64,000 nucleotides of DNA from GCA-2794515 sp033763335 (GTDB lineage Bacteria > Chloroflexota > Anaerolineae > Aggregatilineales > Phototrophicaceae). The stretch spans positions 1 through 64,000 of the forward strand of contig JANRKU010000090.1 in assembly GCA_033763335.1 (NCBI GenBank), given 5' to 3'. Positions within the stretch are counted from its first letter, which is position 1. Each line of letters starts with the position of its first letter. This document shows, in pieces, positions 35,704 through 44,698 of the stretch. The notes under the pieces were generated by a model. It had not been told where the DNA came from. It saw only the letters and a program-made list of their open reading frames with translations, and searched no databases. The position numbers and the translations under genes were made by a program.

Positions 35704-36908
35704 TATGGCGTGACCTCCACCCCTAATGATTCTGGGTCTACTGGCGGTGGCAAGGTGCTATTGCAATAGGGGTCGTTGATATTGCCGTACGGGTCTACAG
35801 TACGGGTGAGATAGCAGGTATCCCATGTGGCTTGTTGCCATGGATACCATGTGACACTAGGGACAGGGACAATTCCCCCACCATTGGCAGTAGCTGTTAT
35901 ACCAATCACAGGCATACTCGGTGTGATGGTCGGGGCAGGTGTGGATGTTGGGTATGCTGTCCATGTGGGGGTGGATGTTGGCACTATCGGCGCTAAAACA
36001 GTTTTTGTCGGGGTAGCGGTTGGTGTGGCGGTGCGTGTGGGCGTTGGGGGGATACGTGAAGTCGCGCTAGGTGTTGGGGTAAACACCTGCGTGATAGATT
36101 CTATTGGAGATGCAGTTGCGGTGGGGGATAATACCACGCTCGGCGCAACTGTGGCGGTTGGTGTAGGGGTCATCGGGCTATCCGATGACATATCAGAGGC
36201 TGGGGGTCGCTCTGGTATCACTGTCAAGAACGGTGCGATTTCATCAAGCATATTTTGTGCAAGGGGGCTATCAACTACAGATGAGCCGATTAAGAACCGA
36301 TGCGTTGCTTGTAAAAAATTGACCTCTCGTGATGTTAAGTCACTATTATAGCGCAAAACATTCTCTATTGCAGAGGCTAAATCTGATAAATTTTGTGAAG
36401 AATCCCCACCAATCTCTGCCAAACGGGTCATTTCATCGAGGCGTGTTTCTGCCAATTGTATCAATACCGTTTCGGTATCTCCAACAATTGTGGCAATAAA
36501 AACGACCACCGACTCCCACCACCGCTTAACACCATATAAGGCATCACCGGGCAACGCATCCGCAGAAGCGGCTACCGTCCCCGCACTACCAGCAAATATC
36601 ACAACAATAATGAGGAAAATGGCGGCAACATTACGCCGAATCATGCCAAAATGAGGGCGAAGCACTTTTTGACTGGGGAGACTTTTCATCAGACGGGCTT
36701 CTATAGAAGCAACTTTGTTATCCGATAAGGTCGGTGGCTTGAGTTTGGTGATTAATAGGGCAATACTAAGTTCTTGCCGAAGCGAATCGGCATAGTGGGG
36801 ATATTCTGCCACGCAAGTTTCGATGGTGGCGCGTTTAGAGAGTACCATATCCAAACAAGTAGCTAAAATATCGGCATAATCGGGGTGGTCATCGGTTGGA
36901 TTTGTCAT
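35703..36908 (-). CDS. DUF5667 membrane protein, likely anti-sigma factor
   Basis: 401 residues. A short cytoplasmic region (1 to about 90) is followed by one membrane segment (about 92-112). Then comes the DUF5667 signature L-P-G-D-A-L-Y-G-V-K-R-W and a helical region. About 150 residues of Pro/Thr/Ser-rich low complexity follow, ending in G-V-E-V-T-P. It overlaps the upstream ECF sigma gene by four bases (ATGA). The topology and gene pairing suggest that it senses an extracytoplasmic condition and holds the sigma factor. Confidence 0.72.
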   Translation of the reverse strand: MTNPTDDHPDYADILATCLDMVLSKRATIETCVAEYPHYADSLRQELSIALLITKLKPPTLSDNKVASIEARLMKSLPSQKVLRPHFGMIRRNVAAIFLIIVVIFAGSAGTVAASADALPGDALYGVKRWWESVVVFIATIVGDTETVLIQLAETRLDEMTRLAEIGGDSSQNLSDLASAIENVLRYNSDLTSREVNFLQATHRFLIGSSVVDSPLAQNMLDEIAPFLTVIPERPPASDMSSDSPMTPTPTATVAPSVVLSPTATASPIESITQVFTPTPSATSRIPPTPTRTATPTATPTKTVLAPIVPTSTPTWTAYPTSTPAPTITPSMPVIGITATANGGGIVPVPSVTWYPWQQATWDTCYLTRTVDPYGNINDPYCNSTLPPPVDPESLGVEVTP

Positions 36909-37492
36909 GATAACCCTCCCAGAAATTCATCACCAGCGAATCCCATTTTTGCCAATAATTGGGCAAGTGTTTTTAAGGCGCGATGTTGTAGAGCTTTGAT
37001 GGCATTAACCTTTTTATCCATGATAAGGGCGGTCTCGTCTAAACTTTTTTCTTCTATAAAGCGCAACATCACGACTTGTTGTTGAGATGGGATGAGTTGG
37101 GCGATGGCGAGATGGAGGACTTGTGCCATTTGTTTGCGTAAAAGGGTGTTATCTACGACATCATCCGTGCGTTGTGTGATGATGATAGACTCGTCCAATT
37201 CGCTTTCTGTGCCTTGCCGACCCATTTTGCGATAGTAATCAACCACTCGCGCATGGGCAATCCGATACAACCATGCCACAAATGGCTTGCCCATATCTTG
37301 ATAATTGGACAAATCCTTAAAAGCACGGGTGAACACATCTGCGGTAAAATCTTCTGCCAAATGGGTATCATTGAGCCGATAATACAAATACCGAAAAATA
37401 GTCTGCACATGCTCCCGATATAACTGGGCAAAGGCATTGCTATTGCCAGCCTGTGCCAGTTTTAAGATGCGCTGTTCCTCAACACGATTCAC
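36905..37492 (-). CDS. ECF-type RNA polymerase sigma factor
   Basis: 195 residues from a GTG with AGAGG upstream; the frame is open further upstream but without a start signal. Region 2 reads F-A-Q-L-Y-R-E-H-V then D-F-T-A-D-V-F-T-R-A-F, and region 4 has Q-Q-V-V-M-L-R-F-I-E-E-K-S-L-D-E-T-A with a recognition helix V-N-A-I-K-A-L-Q-H-R. It redirects RNA polymerase to specific promoters. It is first in an operon with the DUF5667 regulator and the macro-like gene. It marks the left edge of clearly host-like DNA. Confidence 0.9.
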   Translation of the reverse strand: MNRVEEQRILKLAQAGNSNAFAQLYREHVQTIFRYLYYRLNDTHLAEDFTADVFTRAFKDLSNYQDMGKPFVAWLYRIAHARVVDYYRKMGRQGTESELDESIIITQRTDDVVDNTLLRKQMAQVLHLAIAQLIPSQQQVVMLRFIEEKSLDETALIMDKKVNAIKALQHRALKTLAQLLAKMGFAGDEFLGGLS

Positions 37493-37662
37493 ATAAGCCT
37501 CTTTGATGGGCGGAATCTGGTTGATACAATGATTACCGCACAAGGATGAATAAGGTTACGCCACAACTTCATCATAACCCAAACTGCATTAAATAAGAGA
37601 TTAAAAATTATATTTACCAAAACTAGACCAATGATGTGCGTTATTGATAACATTGTGGTATT

Positions 37663-38301
37663 GTGAACACCAATAACTCCCCGCTTAAAATAATCAAAGG
37701 ATACATCCCCATGCCCGGTTCACCCCTCGCAATTGAATTTGACGCTACAAAAACCCCCGTAACGGTGGACTTGAAAGCCACCATATCGGAAATATTCCCC
37801 GGCAACGCTGATGAACAGCTATGCGCGTTGATTATGACTCACAATCTCCCATTCTTTGCGGGAGAGAATCGCTTGTCGCTTGTACAGACCGCCAAGGCAA
37901 TTGGCATAAGTCCTGCCAAAATTACCTCGCTAAAATCGCGGTGGCAATTAGACGGTCTGTGGCAACGGGTTTATGACAGGTTGGTTGGTCATCTGATGAG
38001 TGAAACAAAGATAACCAACCTCAAGATACTCTCGGCGTTCCCTACCATTGTAGATAGCCTACTGGAACGCCTTGAGCAAACTAAATCGGATAAAGCGTTT
38101 GGTGAATTGCTCACCATCTATATGAGTTTGCACAAGGATGTTGCCACGAGCGCCGATGCTTCGATGGAAGAATCTGCCAGAAGTTATTTGGCGGACACAT
38201 TAGCCGGAAAACCGGGGGACATCCAAGAAAGCAATGTCCCCCCTCCCACTAATCCCCCGACGGGGCAGATGCAAACAGACCCGGCTGACGGCGATTCCTA
38301 G
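37663..38301 (+). CDS. helix-turn-helix protein, small-terminase-like
   Basis: 212 residues from GTG, or 196 from the ATG at 37711. A helix-turn-helix lies near residues 77-95 (L-V-Q-T-A-K-A-I-G-I-S-P-A-K-I), then a helical region and a disordered Pro-rich tail. The layout resembles phage terminase small subunits or other DNA-binding adaptors, but no large terminase follows; instead its last 53 bases overlap the convergent methylase-helicase gene. It is the only rightward gene at this end of the accessory block. Confidence 0.4.
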   Translation: MNTNNSPLKIIKGYIPMPGSPLAIEFDATKTPVTVDLKATISEIFPGNADEQLCALIMTHNLPFFAGENRLSLVQTAKAIGISPAKITSLKSRWQLDGLWQRVYDRLVGHLMSETKITNLKILSAFPTIVDSLLERLEQTKSDKAFGELLTIYMSLHKDVATSADASMEESARSYLADTLAGKPGDIQESNVPPPTNPPTGQMQTDPADGDS

Positions 38302-41300
38302 AGACTCTAGGCGCTTCATTTTGTCCATACATATCGCCAAACAGAGATAGTTGATGCGTTTGTACATGCGTATCGTGAGCCACTACAGGGGCTTCCACAT
38401 GCGTTTGTTTGACGCGCTTGGGCTTAGGTGCAACACGCTCAACAATCGGGGTAATTGGTTCAGTATGGGTAACGGCTTGTGGGGGATAATCCCAATCGGC
38501 GTTCACCTGCCACATTGCCTTGTCCAACACTTTGACGTGTGAATCATCCACGCTTGACACATCTACATTGCTGGCGGATGTTATTTTGCCCATCAGCATA
38601 TTATTCATGATGTCCTGCACGGATTCTTCTCCATCAGATAGCGCATTGATAGGCACAAGCCCCTCGCCCGTTTGACCGAGCAGGAAGGCGATGGCTTTCA
38701 TTTTGCTTTGTTGGAGTTTGTTGGCTACCTCATCGGCAGTCCCGGTATAGAACATGGAATAGACCTCGCCAGCATGTTTTGAGTTGGCGCGGTTGATGCG
38801 TTTTGATGCTTGGATGCGAGTGAACGCATTGTATGTCACCTGATATTCAAAGATGGACGAGGCGTAGCGATAGATTCCATCGGGATAACTCCAAATAAAA
38901 TCCAAACCAGTCTTGACCAACTCGTAATTGGTGATGATGATGCGATGACCTGCCTTCACAGCTTTGCTTAACAACGCTTCTCGCTTAGAGGGGTCAACTG
39001 ATGCGTTTAGGATGAATACTTTCTCATCGGGGAACAGATTGGCAATGCGAGGACGGATGTCGCGCTCATTGCTATTGACCACCATAATGGCGACCACCAC
39101 TTCTGGGGATTCTGACAGTTTCAGATTCACCCCTATTTGCAGGGCTTGTTCTTTGGCTGTCATGTAATCTTCTTCATAGAAAGCGGGATACACCCACATG
39201 GTGTCATTCTTGTAGCGGAAGTCATATTCTAGCGTGGGTTGGTCAATGAAGCGATTAAACCACAAGATGCTACCAGACAGATATATCTTGTCTTTGGCGT
39301 ATTCTCGTGATGACGCTTTCAATTCCTGTAGCTTATTGTTGTGCCAATCTTGTAGAGGCTTCTCGCACTCAATAGGGATGTTCACATAGGTAAGCGGGGG
39401 GATGTTGTGCAAGTCGGCAGAGCCGATGAACACGGCGCATTTCAGCAAACGAGCCACGAGTTCGGGATTCACACCTGCCCCTTCGCGGGTTGAGGTGGTT
39501 GCCCCATACACATGGGTATACTTGCCGTTTGAACTTTCTTCGATAGGAGTTGTGGAGATGAGTACGCCATAGCGTTTAACAAAGTTATCAATGGCGATGG
39601 ACTTAGATTTTGTCTCATCCACTTTATTGCGGAACTGAGGTTCTTTGCTCCCCCACACTTTACGGTTAAAGCGCGGGGCATTGCCCCACGGAAATTCTTC
39701 ACGAATCTCTTTGTATAACAGGTGCATCATGATAATCAAGCTGGATACTTTGCCATTGAATGGCGTGCCAGTCATCATGAGCGAGTAGTCAGAGCATTGC
39801 GCCAAGCGTGCCAGAGCCAAGCCGTTGCCTGTCATAGGCGACTTTGCTTCATGTACCTCGTCCCACACCAACACATGGATAATGTGCCGATATTTCTTCT
39901 TGATGAAGTCTGAGACGCTAATCCGTGCGGGGCGATGGACAATAGGAATATATTGCCCGTTCTTGTCATAGCGGGGGTTCAGGTCGGGGATATAGCGTTG
40001 GGCTTGGTCGTCAAGCATCTTGGGGTCGTCTGACAATTGCCACAGAGGGGTAAAGCACTTCGGGCAATTCTCCATCTTATCTTCGTGTGCCAAGTCTGGG
40101 ATTTTTGACCCACAGCTTGGGCAATAGCAATACCCGCCGATGTGTTTTTTGTCGTTATTGGGGTGGATTTTTAGTCTGCGGATGCCAATAGATGGCTCAA
40201 AGGCTGACCCAAGTTTTGTGTCGTTAATCTTGACCACGACAACCTTCGCCTCACCAGTAGGGTTGGGCGCTTCGATGAAGTTCTGCACTTGCTGGAACGA
40301 ACGCTCGGTGGTATCGGGGTCAGTGTAGACAATCTGGGCTTTCTCGCCCAACACGTCACGCAGTTCACGTTCCCACTTTTCGCGGAGATGTGCAGGGCAG
40401 ATAACCATCATGATTTTACCGGGTGTGTGTTTTGTCTCGGTGCGAATCACCTTGCCGTTGCGGTCAACGATAGGGCGGGTATCTGTATAGCCTGTCCGTT
40501 GGTGCATGGGGAGTTTGTCCCACATGATACGGAGCATGGTTGCGCTGATGACGGTCTTGCCAATGCCTGCCTCACCCACCAATAACACGCGATTCATCTT
40601 CTTGAATGCCTCTACGATAGAGGCTACAACGTGTTTTTGTGGTACTAGAAGCGGGTTTTTATTCCCCTTCAGCACAATGTTCTGCATGGCTGGTAAATGC
40701 CCCGCAAAATCAAAGTTGTAGATAGGGGTGATGTGCTTGGTAATCTCTTTGTACAGGATATTGAAATGCCCTGCCACAAACTCAAGCATCTTTTTGTCAT
40801 CATCGGCTATGTGGAGTACGCCTTTTTTGTCCCACCATGACAGGATTGTCTTGGGGCGGGTAGTCACTTTTTCAATGGGTCGCCCAACGGTATTGGTGGA
40901 TGTAGTCTTTTCGTCAATGTATTTGGTGGCAGAACGGACGATGATGCGCCCATATTGCTCACTGTCAATGAATAGATTAGAGTTGGTCGCCATCGTCATC
41001 ATCGCCACAGTAATATGACCTGCGCGAGGTTGGGTGATGGATTCCAAGCTGGGCGATTCGCCGGGTGTTGGTTGATGCAAGGTGTTCCACACGGGTTTAT
41101 GATGTGCGCCATACACGTCCATCGCAGAGAGCAAATCATTGTCTTCGATGGTACTGGATTCAATCGTAATTATTGGATGAAACCAAGACGTTGAGGCGTG
41201 GCGATTTTTAATCCCTTTAACGATAGAGAAGTTCTCTTTACACCGGGATTCTTTTTTCCATAGCAACCCGTGGGATTCTTCTTTACCGTAATTGCGTTCT

Positions 41301-41836
41301 TTTCTGCCGATAACGACTACTTGGTCATACATCCCCAAGTGTTTGCCGGGCAGGTGGTATAGCTCGACGGCGGAATAGTTCTTGTTCCACCATGTAGAAG
41401 CCTCGGATGTGACGTGGTGAGAATAAACACACCACATCATAATCCCACCATAGGAGAGCCATTGGTGTGATTGCTTGAGCATGGCAAATTCGACGCGACG
41501 GTCTGCCGCCTTCTCGGTGCTGTCCGATTCGTAGGGGGGATTGCACCAGATAGCATCAAAGCTATTCTGTGGGGCAGATAAGGCGTAGATGTCGCCCTGT
41601 ACGGCATTAGAACCGAACTTATCCGCGCATATTTGCGCTTTATCGGTCTCTAGCTCATTGGCATACGGATTGGCGTTAAAATGGTTGGCTAGAGCCTCTA
41701 GGAAATGACCCTCGCCCGCACATGGGTCAAGAACGTTTGCCCCAGATGGTATGTTGAGGACATTCAAAATGGCGGGATAATGCTCAACCGGAGTGGGGTA
41801 AAAACCCATTTTCTTTTGTGATTCTATCCTGCTCAT
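38249..41836 (-). CDS. DNA methylase-helicase fusion protein
   Basis: 1195 residues. The N-terminal adenine-type methylase domain (DUF6094-like, 1 to about 200) has D-P-C-A-G-E-G near 37 and N-P-P-Y-E near 97. A helicase core follows with Walker A G-E-A-G-I-G-K-T near 416, W-D-E-V-H near 657, M-T-G-T-P-F, and motif VI Q-A-S-K-R-I-N-R near 1008. A four-Cys ribbon (C-P-S-C, C-P-K-C) lies at about 567-600. The C-terminus holds Q-L-S-L-F (1162-1166) and Q-P-G-L-F (1184-1188), both sliding-clamp-binding types. Similar fusions include P1 DarB and ICE/plasmid antirestriction proteins. Protection of the element's DNA or replication remodelling are the likely roles. Confidence 0.8.
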   Translation of the reverse strand: MSRIESQKKMGFYPTPVEHYPAILNVLNIPSGANVLDPCAGEGHFLEALANHFNANPYANELETDKAQICADKFGSNAVQGDIYALSAPQNSFDAIWCNPPYESDSTEKAADRRVEFAMLKQSHQWLSYGGIMMWCVYSHHVTSEASTWWNKNYSAVELYHLPGKHLGMYDQVVVIGRKERNYGKEESHGLLWKKESRCKENFSIVKGIKNRHASTSWFHPIITIESSTIEDNDLLSAMDVYGAHHKPVWNTLHQPTPGESPSLESITQPRAGHITVAMMTMATNSNLFIDSEQYGRIIVRSATKYIDEKTTSTNTVGRPIEKVTTRPKTILSWWDKKGVLHIADDDKKMLEFVAGHFNILYKEITKHITPIYNFDFAGHLPAMQNIVLKGNKNPLLVPQKHVVASIVEAFKKMNRVLLVGEAGIGKTVISATMLRIMWDKLPMHQRTGYTDTRPIVDRNGKVIRTETKHTPGKIMMVICPAHLREKWERELRDVLGEKAQIVYTDPDTTERSFQQVQNFIEAPNPTGEAKVVVVKINDTKLGSAFEPSIGIRRLKIHPNNDKKHIGGYCYCPSCGSKIPDLAHEDKMENCPKCFTPLWQLSDDPKMLDDQAQRYIPDLNPRYDKNGQYIPIVHRPARISVSDFIKKKYRHIIHVLVWDEVHEAKSPMTGNGLALARLAQCSDYSLMMTGTPFNGKVSSLIIMMHLLYKEIREEFPWGNAPRFNRKVWGSKEPQFRNKVDETKSKSIAIDNFVKRYGVLISTTPIEESSNGKYTHVYGATTSTREGAGVNPELVARLLKCAVFIGSADLHNIPPLTYVNIPIECEKPLQDWHNNKLQELKASSREYAKDKIYLSGSILWFNRFIDQPTLEYDFRYKNDTMWVYPAFYEEDYMTAKEQALQIGVNLKLSESPEVVVAIMVVNSNERDIRPRIANLFPDEKVFILNASVDPSKREALLSKAVKAGHRIIITNYELVKTGLDFIWSYPDGIYRYASSIFEYQVTYNAFTRIQASKRINRANSKHAGEVYSMFYTGTADEVANKLQQSKMKAIAFLLGQTGEGLVPINALSDGEESVQDIMNNMLMGKITSASNVDVSSVDDSHVKVLDKAMWQVNADWDYPPQAVTHTEPITPIVERVAPKPKRVKQTHVEAPVVAHDTHVQTHQLSLFGDMYGQNEAPRVSRNRRQPGLFASAPSGD
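38297..38311. repeat. CTAGAG-N-CTCTAG palindrome, copy 1
   Basis: A 15-base perfect palindrome around a central A, inside the 3' overlap of the two convergent genes. Same family as 44365, 53327, 54681, 57072 and 61233. Confidence 0.7.
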
Positions 41837-42390
41837 AGGGATATGTCCTTGTTTTTAAGACCTTCGCTGATAATGCTTGACCAATCGTGATTCACTTTCA
41901 TTTTCCAACCCGACACGCCATACCCCGTCAGAGGGGTGAGTAATTTCAGGGCGTGTGCCTTATCCCATATATATGCAATCCATGAAGTATGGGCTGGAAA
42001 TGATTCTTTGTTTTGCAAGTGGAACTGGAAGCCACGATAAGGGTCATCTGATAAAATATAGGTGACGGGTGTGTAGGCTTCTGGGTTAAATTCAAGTGCG
42101 CGTCGGTCATAAACAAATGCCGATGACCAACCTTTCTGAACCGTCCCATTAGGCAATGTGATGGGGAGTGCCGATGTAACAGATGTGAGATGTTCGTTCC
42201 ACGATTTTTTGATAGCAACAAGGTTCTCTCCTACTAACACCTCAACCTCATCACTACTGTGCAACATGGCGATGGTACGACGCACTTCCGCTTTGATGCC
42301 TACCATGTAAATGAACACGGGATGGCTAAAATCGGTTGCTAATTGAAATACCTTAACCCCCGTCAAGGGGACTGTGCCGATAAGATTCAT
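41833..42390 (-). CDS. hypothetical protein of the accessory block
   Basis: 185 residues, soluble, mixed alpha/beta by pattern, with many Trp, Tyr and His. No known motif. Its stop overlaps the start of the methylase-helicase gene by four bases (ATGA), so the two are translationally coupled. An AGGAGAAC ribosome site is present. Confidence 0.65.
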   Translation of the reverse strand: MNLIGTVPLTGVKVFQLATDFSHPVFIYMVGIKAEVRRTIAMLHSSDEVEVLVGENLVAIKKSWNEHLTSVTSALPITLPNGTVQKGWSSAFVYDRRALEFNPEAYTPVTYILSDDPYRGFQFHLQNKESFPAHTSWIAYIWDKAHALKLLTPLTGYGVSGWKMKVNHDWSSIISEGLKNKDISL

Positions 42391-42419
42391 GATGTTCTCC
42401 TAATAGGGGGGGGATAAAG

Positions 42420-43196
42420 TTAGTAGATGATGGTTGCAGAGTAGGGATGTACTCCCGGCAGATAATCTGCCCACTCTGCTTGTGTTTCCTCGCGCAATTG
42501 GCGGAGGGATAATGGAGATTTAACGCCGTCACGAGTACGCGAGAGCATGGTGTTATCTTTGCCCATAGTCTCTTGCCAAAGCTGTTCGCCTTCTTCCCAT
42601 TCGGCATAAACATGGGGGTTTTTGTATAACACGCGCTTCCAATGGGATACGCCTGCTTTGCAACAGGCAGTACCACAGTTATTGTGGTCGAACCCCTGCC
42701 GATACGGTTCGGGCACAAAGCCCACTTGCTCATAGCACCAATCCATCCACTGGCGCGTATCCCACATGCACTCCCGTAGGGGGAATAGCGTGCGATAGCC
42801 TTGTGCGCCCCAATTGCCCTCAATGGATGGTATACGGCGTTGCTCCACACCTGTAATGCCAAAAACCAAGACCGTGTGTGCAGGGTCGTAGTTTGCTTCA
42901 ATAAATTTTTTGAGTGGTTCTCTTTTTAATTTTGCCGAACACGGGTCAATGCGACTGTTACCAAGAAATTTCACCTTCGTGAACATTTCGAGCGGAGTCA
43001 TGACTACGCCGATGCGAATAGTCTCTTTGCCGTACAGCTTTTCTGCCGATTCGATTAATCGGCGCTGGTCATCCCCCTCATTGGGGAGTACGGATGTGAC
43101 ACTTTGCCACTCAACACCCAAGCGCGTTAGCGCGTCTGGGCAACCAAGCGCAGAGGCGATGCCCCCGCCATTTTGTATCAAATATGTATCGGTCAT
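42420..43196 (-). CDS. PAPS-reductase-like (PP-loop superfamily) protein
   Basis: 258 residues. The family pattern of phage and plasmid phosphoadenosine-phosphosulfate-reductase homologues is visible: N-G-G-G-I-A-S-A at 9-16 in place of the SGGxxS PP-loop, then D-P-C-S-A-K-L-K-R-E-P-L near 84-95, a middle G-I-T-x-x-E-x-x-R, and C-G-T-A-C-C-K-A-G near 180. Relatives activate substrates with ATP; one branch (DndC) works in DNA phosphorothioation. The first PP-loop Ser is replaced by Asn. No dnd partners are nearby, so the substrate is open. It starts at TAATG, sharing one base with the previous gene, behind a GAGGAGG site. Confidence 0.65.
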   Translation of the reverse strand: MTDTYLIQNGGGIASALGCPDALTRLGVEWQSVTSVLPNEGDDQRRLIESAEKLYGKETIRIGVVMTPLEMFTKVKFLGNSRIDPCSAKLKREPLKKFIEANYDPAHTVLVFGITGVEQRRIPSIEGNWGAQGYRTLFPLRECMWDTRQWMDWCYEQVGFVPEPYRQGFDHNNCGTACCKAGVSHWKRVLYKNPHVYAEWEEGEQLWQETMGKDNTMLSRTRDGVKSPLSLRQLREETQAEWADYLPGVHPYSATIIY

Positions 43197-43705
43197 TATG
43201 CCTCCTCTCGGCGTAAGAATCTTTCCATTATTTGTTCAAACTTTTTGCGCTTATCTTTCCAGCAACGCTCGGTAGCTTCCGTCGAGCGTGCAATATCCTC
43301 TGGCGTGCCATGATTTACCCACGTTCCGCCTCTGGCACAATCTGATTCAAACTCTGACTGTGTTTGCCATTCTTGGCGATGTTTTTGAGGGAAGCCTGCG
43401 GAATATTCAGGTCTCAATAGCGCGTCAAAACGCCATCCGTCGCAGGTGGCAATTTCGCCATCAGAGACAATCAGCGCCATTTGCAAATTTCTATGACCGC
43501 CATGTTTTGCAAGCCACATACGGATTTCATTTTCGATGATTGCAAAACTTATATCGCCGTGCACCCACACATAAGCAAAAATATCCTTGCCTTTTCTGGT
43601 GTGTGCGGTGACTACCAACGAGGAATATTCTGCGTCTTCGGCATCTCGTTGACGGGCTTTTTGTTCTTTGGTGAGTGTTGCTGGCACAAACATGCCTTTA
43701 GACAT
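43196..43705 (-). CDS. hypothetical protein
   Basis: 169 residues, charged, with a Lys/Arg/Glu-rich start and a basic C-terminal helix. No motif recognised. It shares one base with the PAPS-reductase-like gene, and a terminator lies 27-53 bases upstream of its start, so it begins its own small operon. Confidence 0.6.
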   Translation of the reverse strand: MSKGMFVPATLTKEQKARQRDAEDAEYSSLVVTAHTRKGKDIFAYVWVHGDISFAIIENEIRMWLAKHGGHRNLQMALIVSDGEIATCDGWRFDALLRPEYSAGFPQKHRQEWQTQSEFESDCARGGTWVNHGTPEDIARSTEATERCWKDKRKKFEQIMERFLRREEA

Positions 43706-43731
43706 ATTGCTTGCCCCTCTCGCATAAGCCG

Positions 43732-43758
43732 ATAAAAAAGGGGCGGTTACGCCCCTCT
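43732..43758 (-). terminator. rho-independent terminator, minus strand
   Basis: Stem AGGGGCG / CGCCCCT with a four-base loop, followed on the minus strand by TTTTTT. It closes the 44021-43764 gene. Confidence 0.88.
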
Positions 43759-43763
43759 GTGTG

Positions 43764-44021
43764 CTAATCTATATGCCCCCAATTGAGTAAGTCTCGTTGG
43801 TGCTTATTGGCGCGGGCGCGAATTTCGTCACGGAGTTGTGATACGGTTTGGAATTTGTAGCCCAACCCTTTCATGTGAGCATGGCACTCTTCTTCGGTGG
43901 CAAACTCCAGATATGGATATTCTTCCCTAAAATCGGTGGGGTTGAGTACCATCCCACACCAACGCAAGCCGTTAAATACGACGGCATAGATAATTCGATT
44001 GTCTGATTGGATGTCTGTCAT
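43764..44021 (-). CDS. small hypothetical protein
   Basis: 85 residues, acidic to neutral, with many aromatic residues. No domain recognised. It starts three bases after the previous gene's stop and is followed by a terminator. Confidence 0.6.
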   Translation of the reverse strand: MTDIQSDNRIIYAVVFNGLRWCGMVLNPTDFREEYPYLEFATEEECHAHMKGLGYKFQTVSQLRDEIRARANKHQRDLLNWGHID

Positions 44022-44024
44022 TGC

Positions 44025-44351
44025 TTATACCTCTCTCATTGCCTTGATATAGGCGCTTTTGTTATTCCGACGGGCATATCTTTCTCTATCGAAATCCATA
44101 TCATCAAGAAAAACGGGGTTTTTCCCGTTAAATCTAAGAAGTTCGTTGACATAGGCTTCGACTAATTCATGTGTGGGGATAACAGGGCGTGTCATGTTAG
44201 GGATGAATTTGTCTTCTCGTGTGCTTTCATATTCAAATGGATAAATCCACTGAATGATGGCACGTTCACGACACATTCTATCCTGATACCATGACCATAC
44301 AACCACGCCATCTTGTTGATTTGGCGTTAGTTCTTTTACTGGTAAAGGCAT
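44025..44351 (-). CDS. small hypothetical protein
   Basis: 108 residues with an R-D-R-E-R-Y-type charged C-terminus. No domain recognised. A GGAAGGAAAG ribosome site lies just upstream, itself immediately downstream of the CTAGAG palindrome at 44365-44379. It is paired with the 85-residue gene that follows. Confidence 0.6.
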   Translation of the reverse strand: MPLPVKELTPNQQDGVVVWSWYQDRMCRERAIIQWIYPFEYESTREDKFIPNMTRPVIPTHELVEAYVNELLRFNGKNPVFLDDMDFDRERYARRNNKSAYIKAMREV

Positions 44352-44364
44352 TGTCTTTCCTTCC

Positions 44365-44379
44365 GCTAGAGACTCTAGC
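44365..44379. repeat. CTAGAG-N-CTCTAG palindrome, copy 2
   Basis: GCTAGAGACTCTAGC, a perfect palindrome around a central A, located just upstream of the ribosome site of the 44351-44025 gene. Confidence 0.75.
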
Positions 44380-44395
44380 TAAAAATAATTCCTGC

Positions 44396-44444
44396 GAAAA
44401 AAAGGCTTGCGCCGAGTTGCACATAATCGGCAGAATCGGCGCAA
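44396..44444 (-). terminator. rho-independent terminator, minus strand
   Basis: A 9-bp stem TTGCGCCGA / TCGGCGCAA (44407-44444) is followed on the minus strand by GCC and a seven-base T run. It ends the long leftward operon whose last gene stops at 44462. Confidence 0.88.
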
Positions 44445-44461
44445 AAACAGGCTGTTAAGCC

Positions 44462-44698
44462 CTATATTGGTAGCGTGGGAGTCGGATTGTCTTTAGCTTC
44501 AGCGAGGGCAATGAGTTCATCTTTCGTCACTTCAATGCCTCTGCTATCGGTTAACCAGTCGGCTTCTGATGCACAGTTGAAATGCTTGGCGGATGAATAG
44601 GCGTGCATGATGGCTGGCTCTCGTGGGTTGATGATGTACAACACCCACCGACCATCCTCTTGAACGAGCGTATAGGGGATTTGTTCGTTATTGCCCAT
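44462..44698 (-). CDS. small hypothetical protein
   Basis: 78 residues from M-G-N-N-E-Q, chosen because GGAGAA lies just upstream; a longer frame would extend 16 codons into the previous gene. No domain recognised. Overlaps the upstream gene by 11 bases, whose last codons double as the ribosome site. Confidence 0.6.
   Translation of the reverse strand: MGNNEQIPYTLVQEDGRWVLYIINPREPAIMHAYSSAKHFNCASEADWLTDSRGIEVTKDELIALAEAKDNPTPTLPI

Noticed and set aside
35827..36351. Rightward Gly/Val-rich frame of 174 codons
   Set aside because: It is the complement of the Pro/Thr/Ser-rich tail of the DUF5667 gene; low complexity keeps it open.
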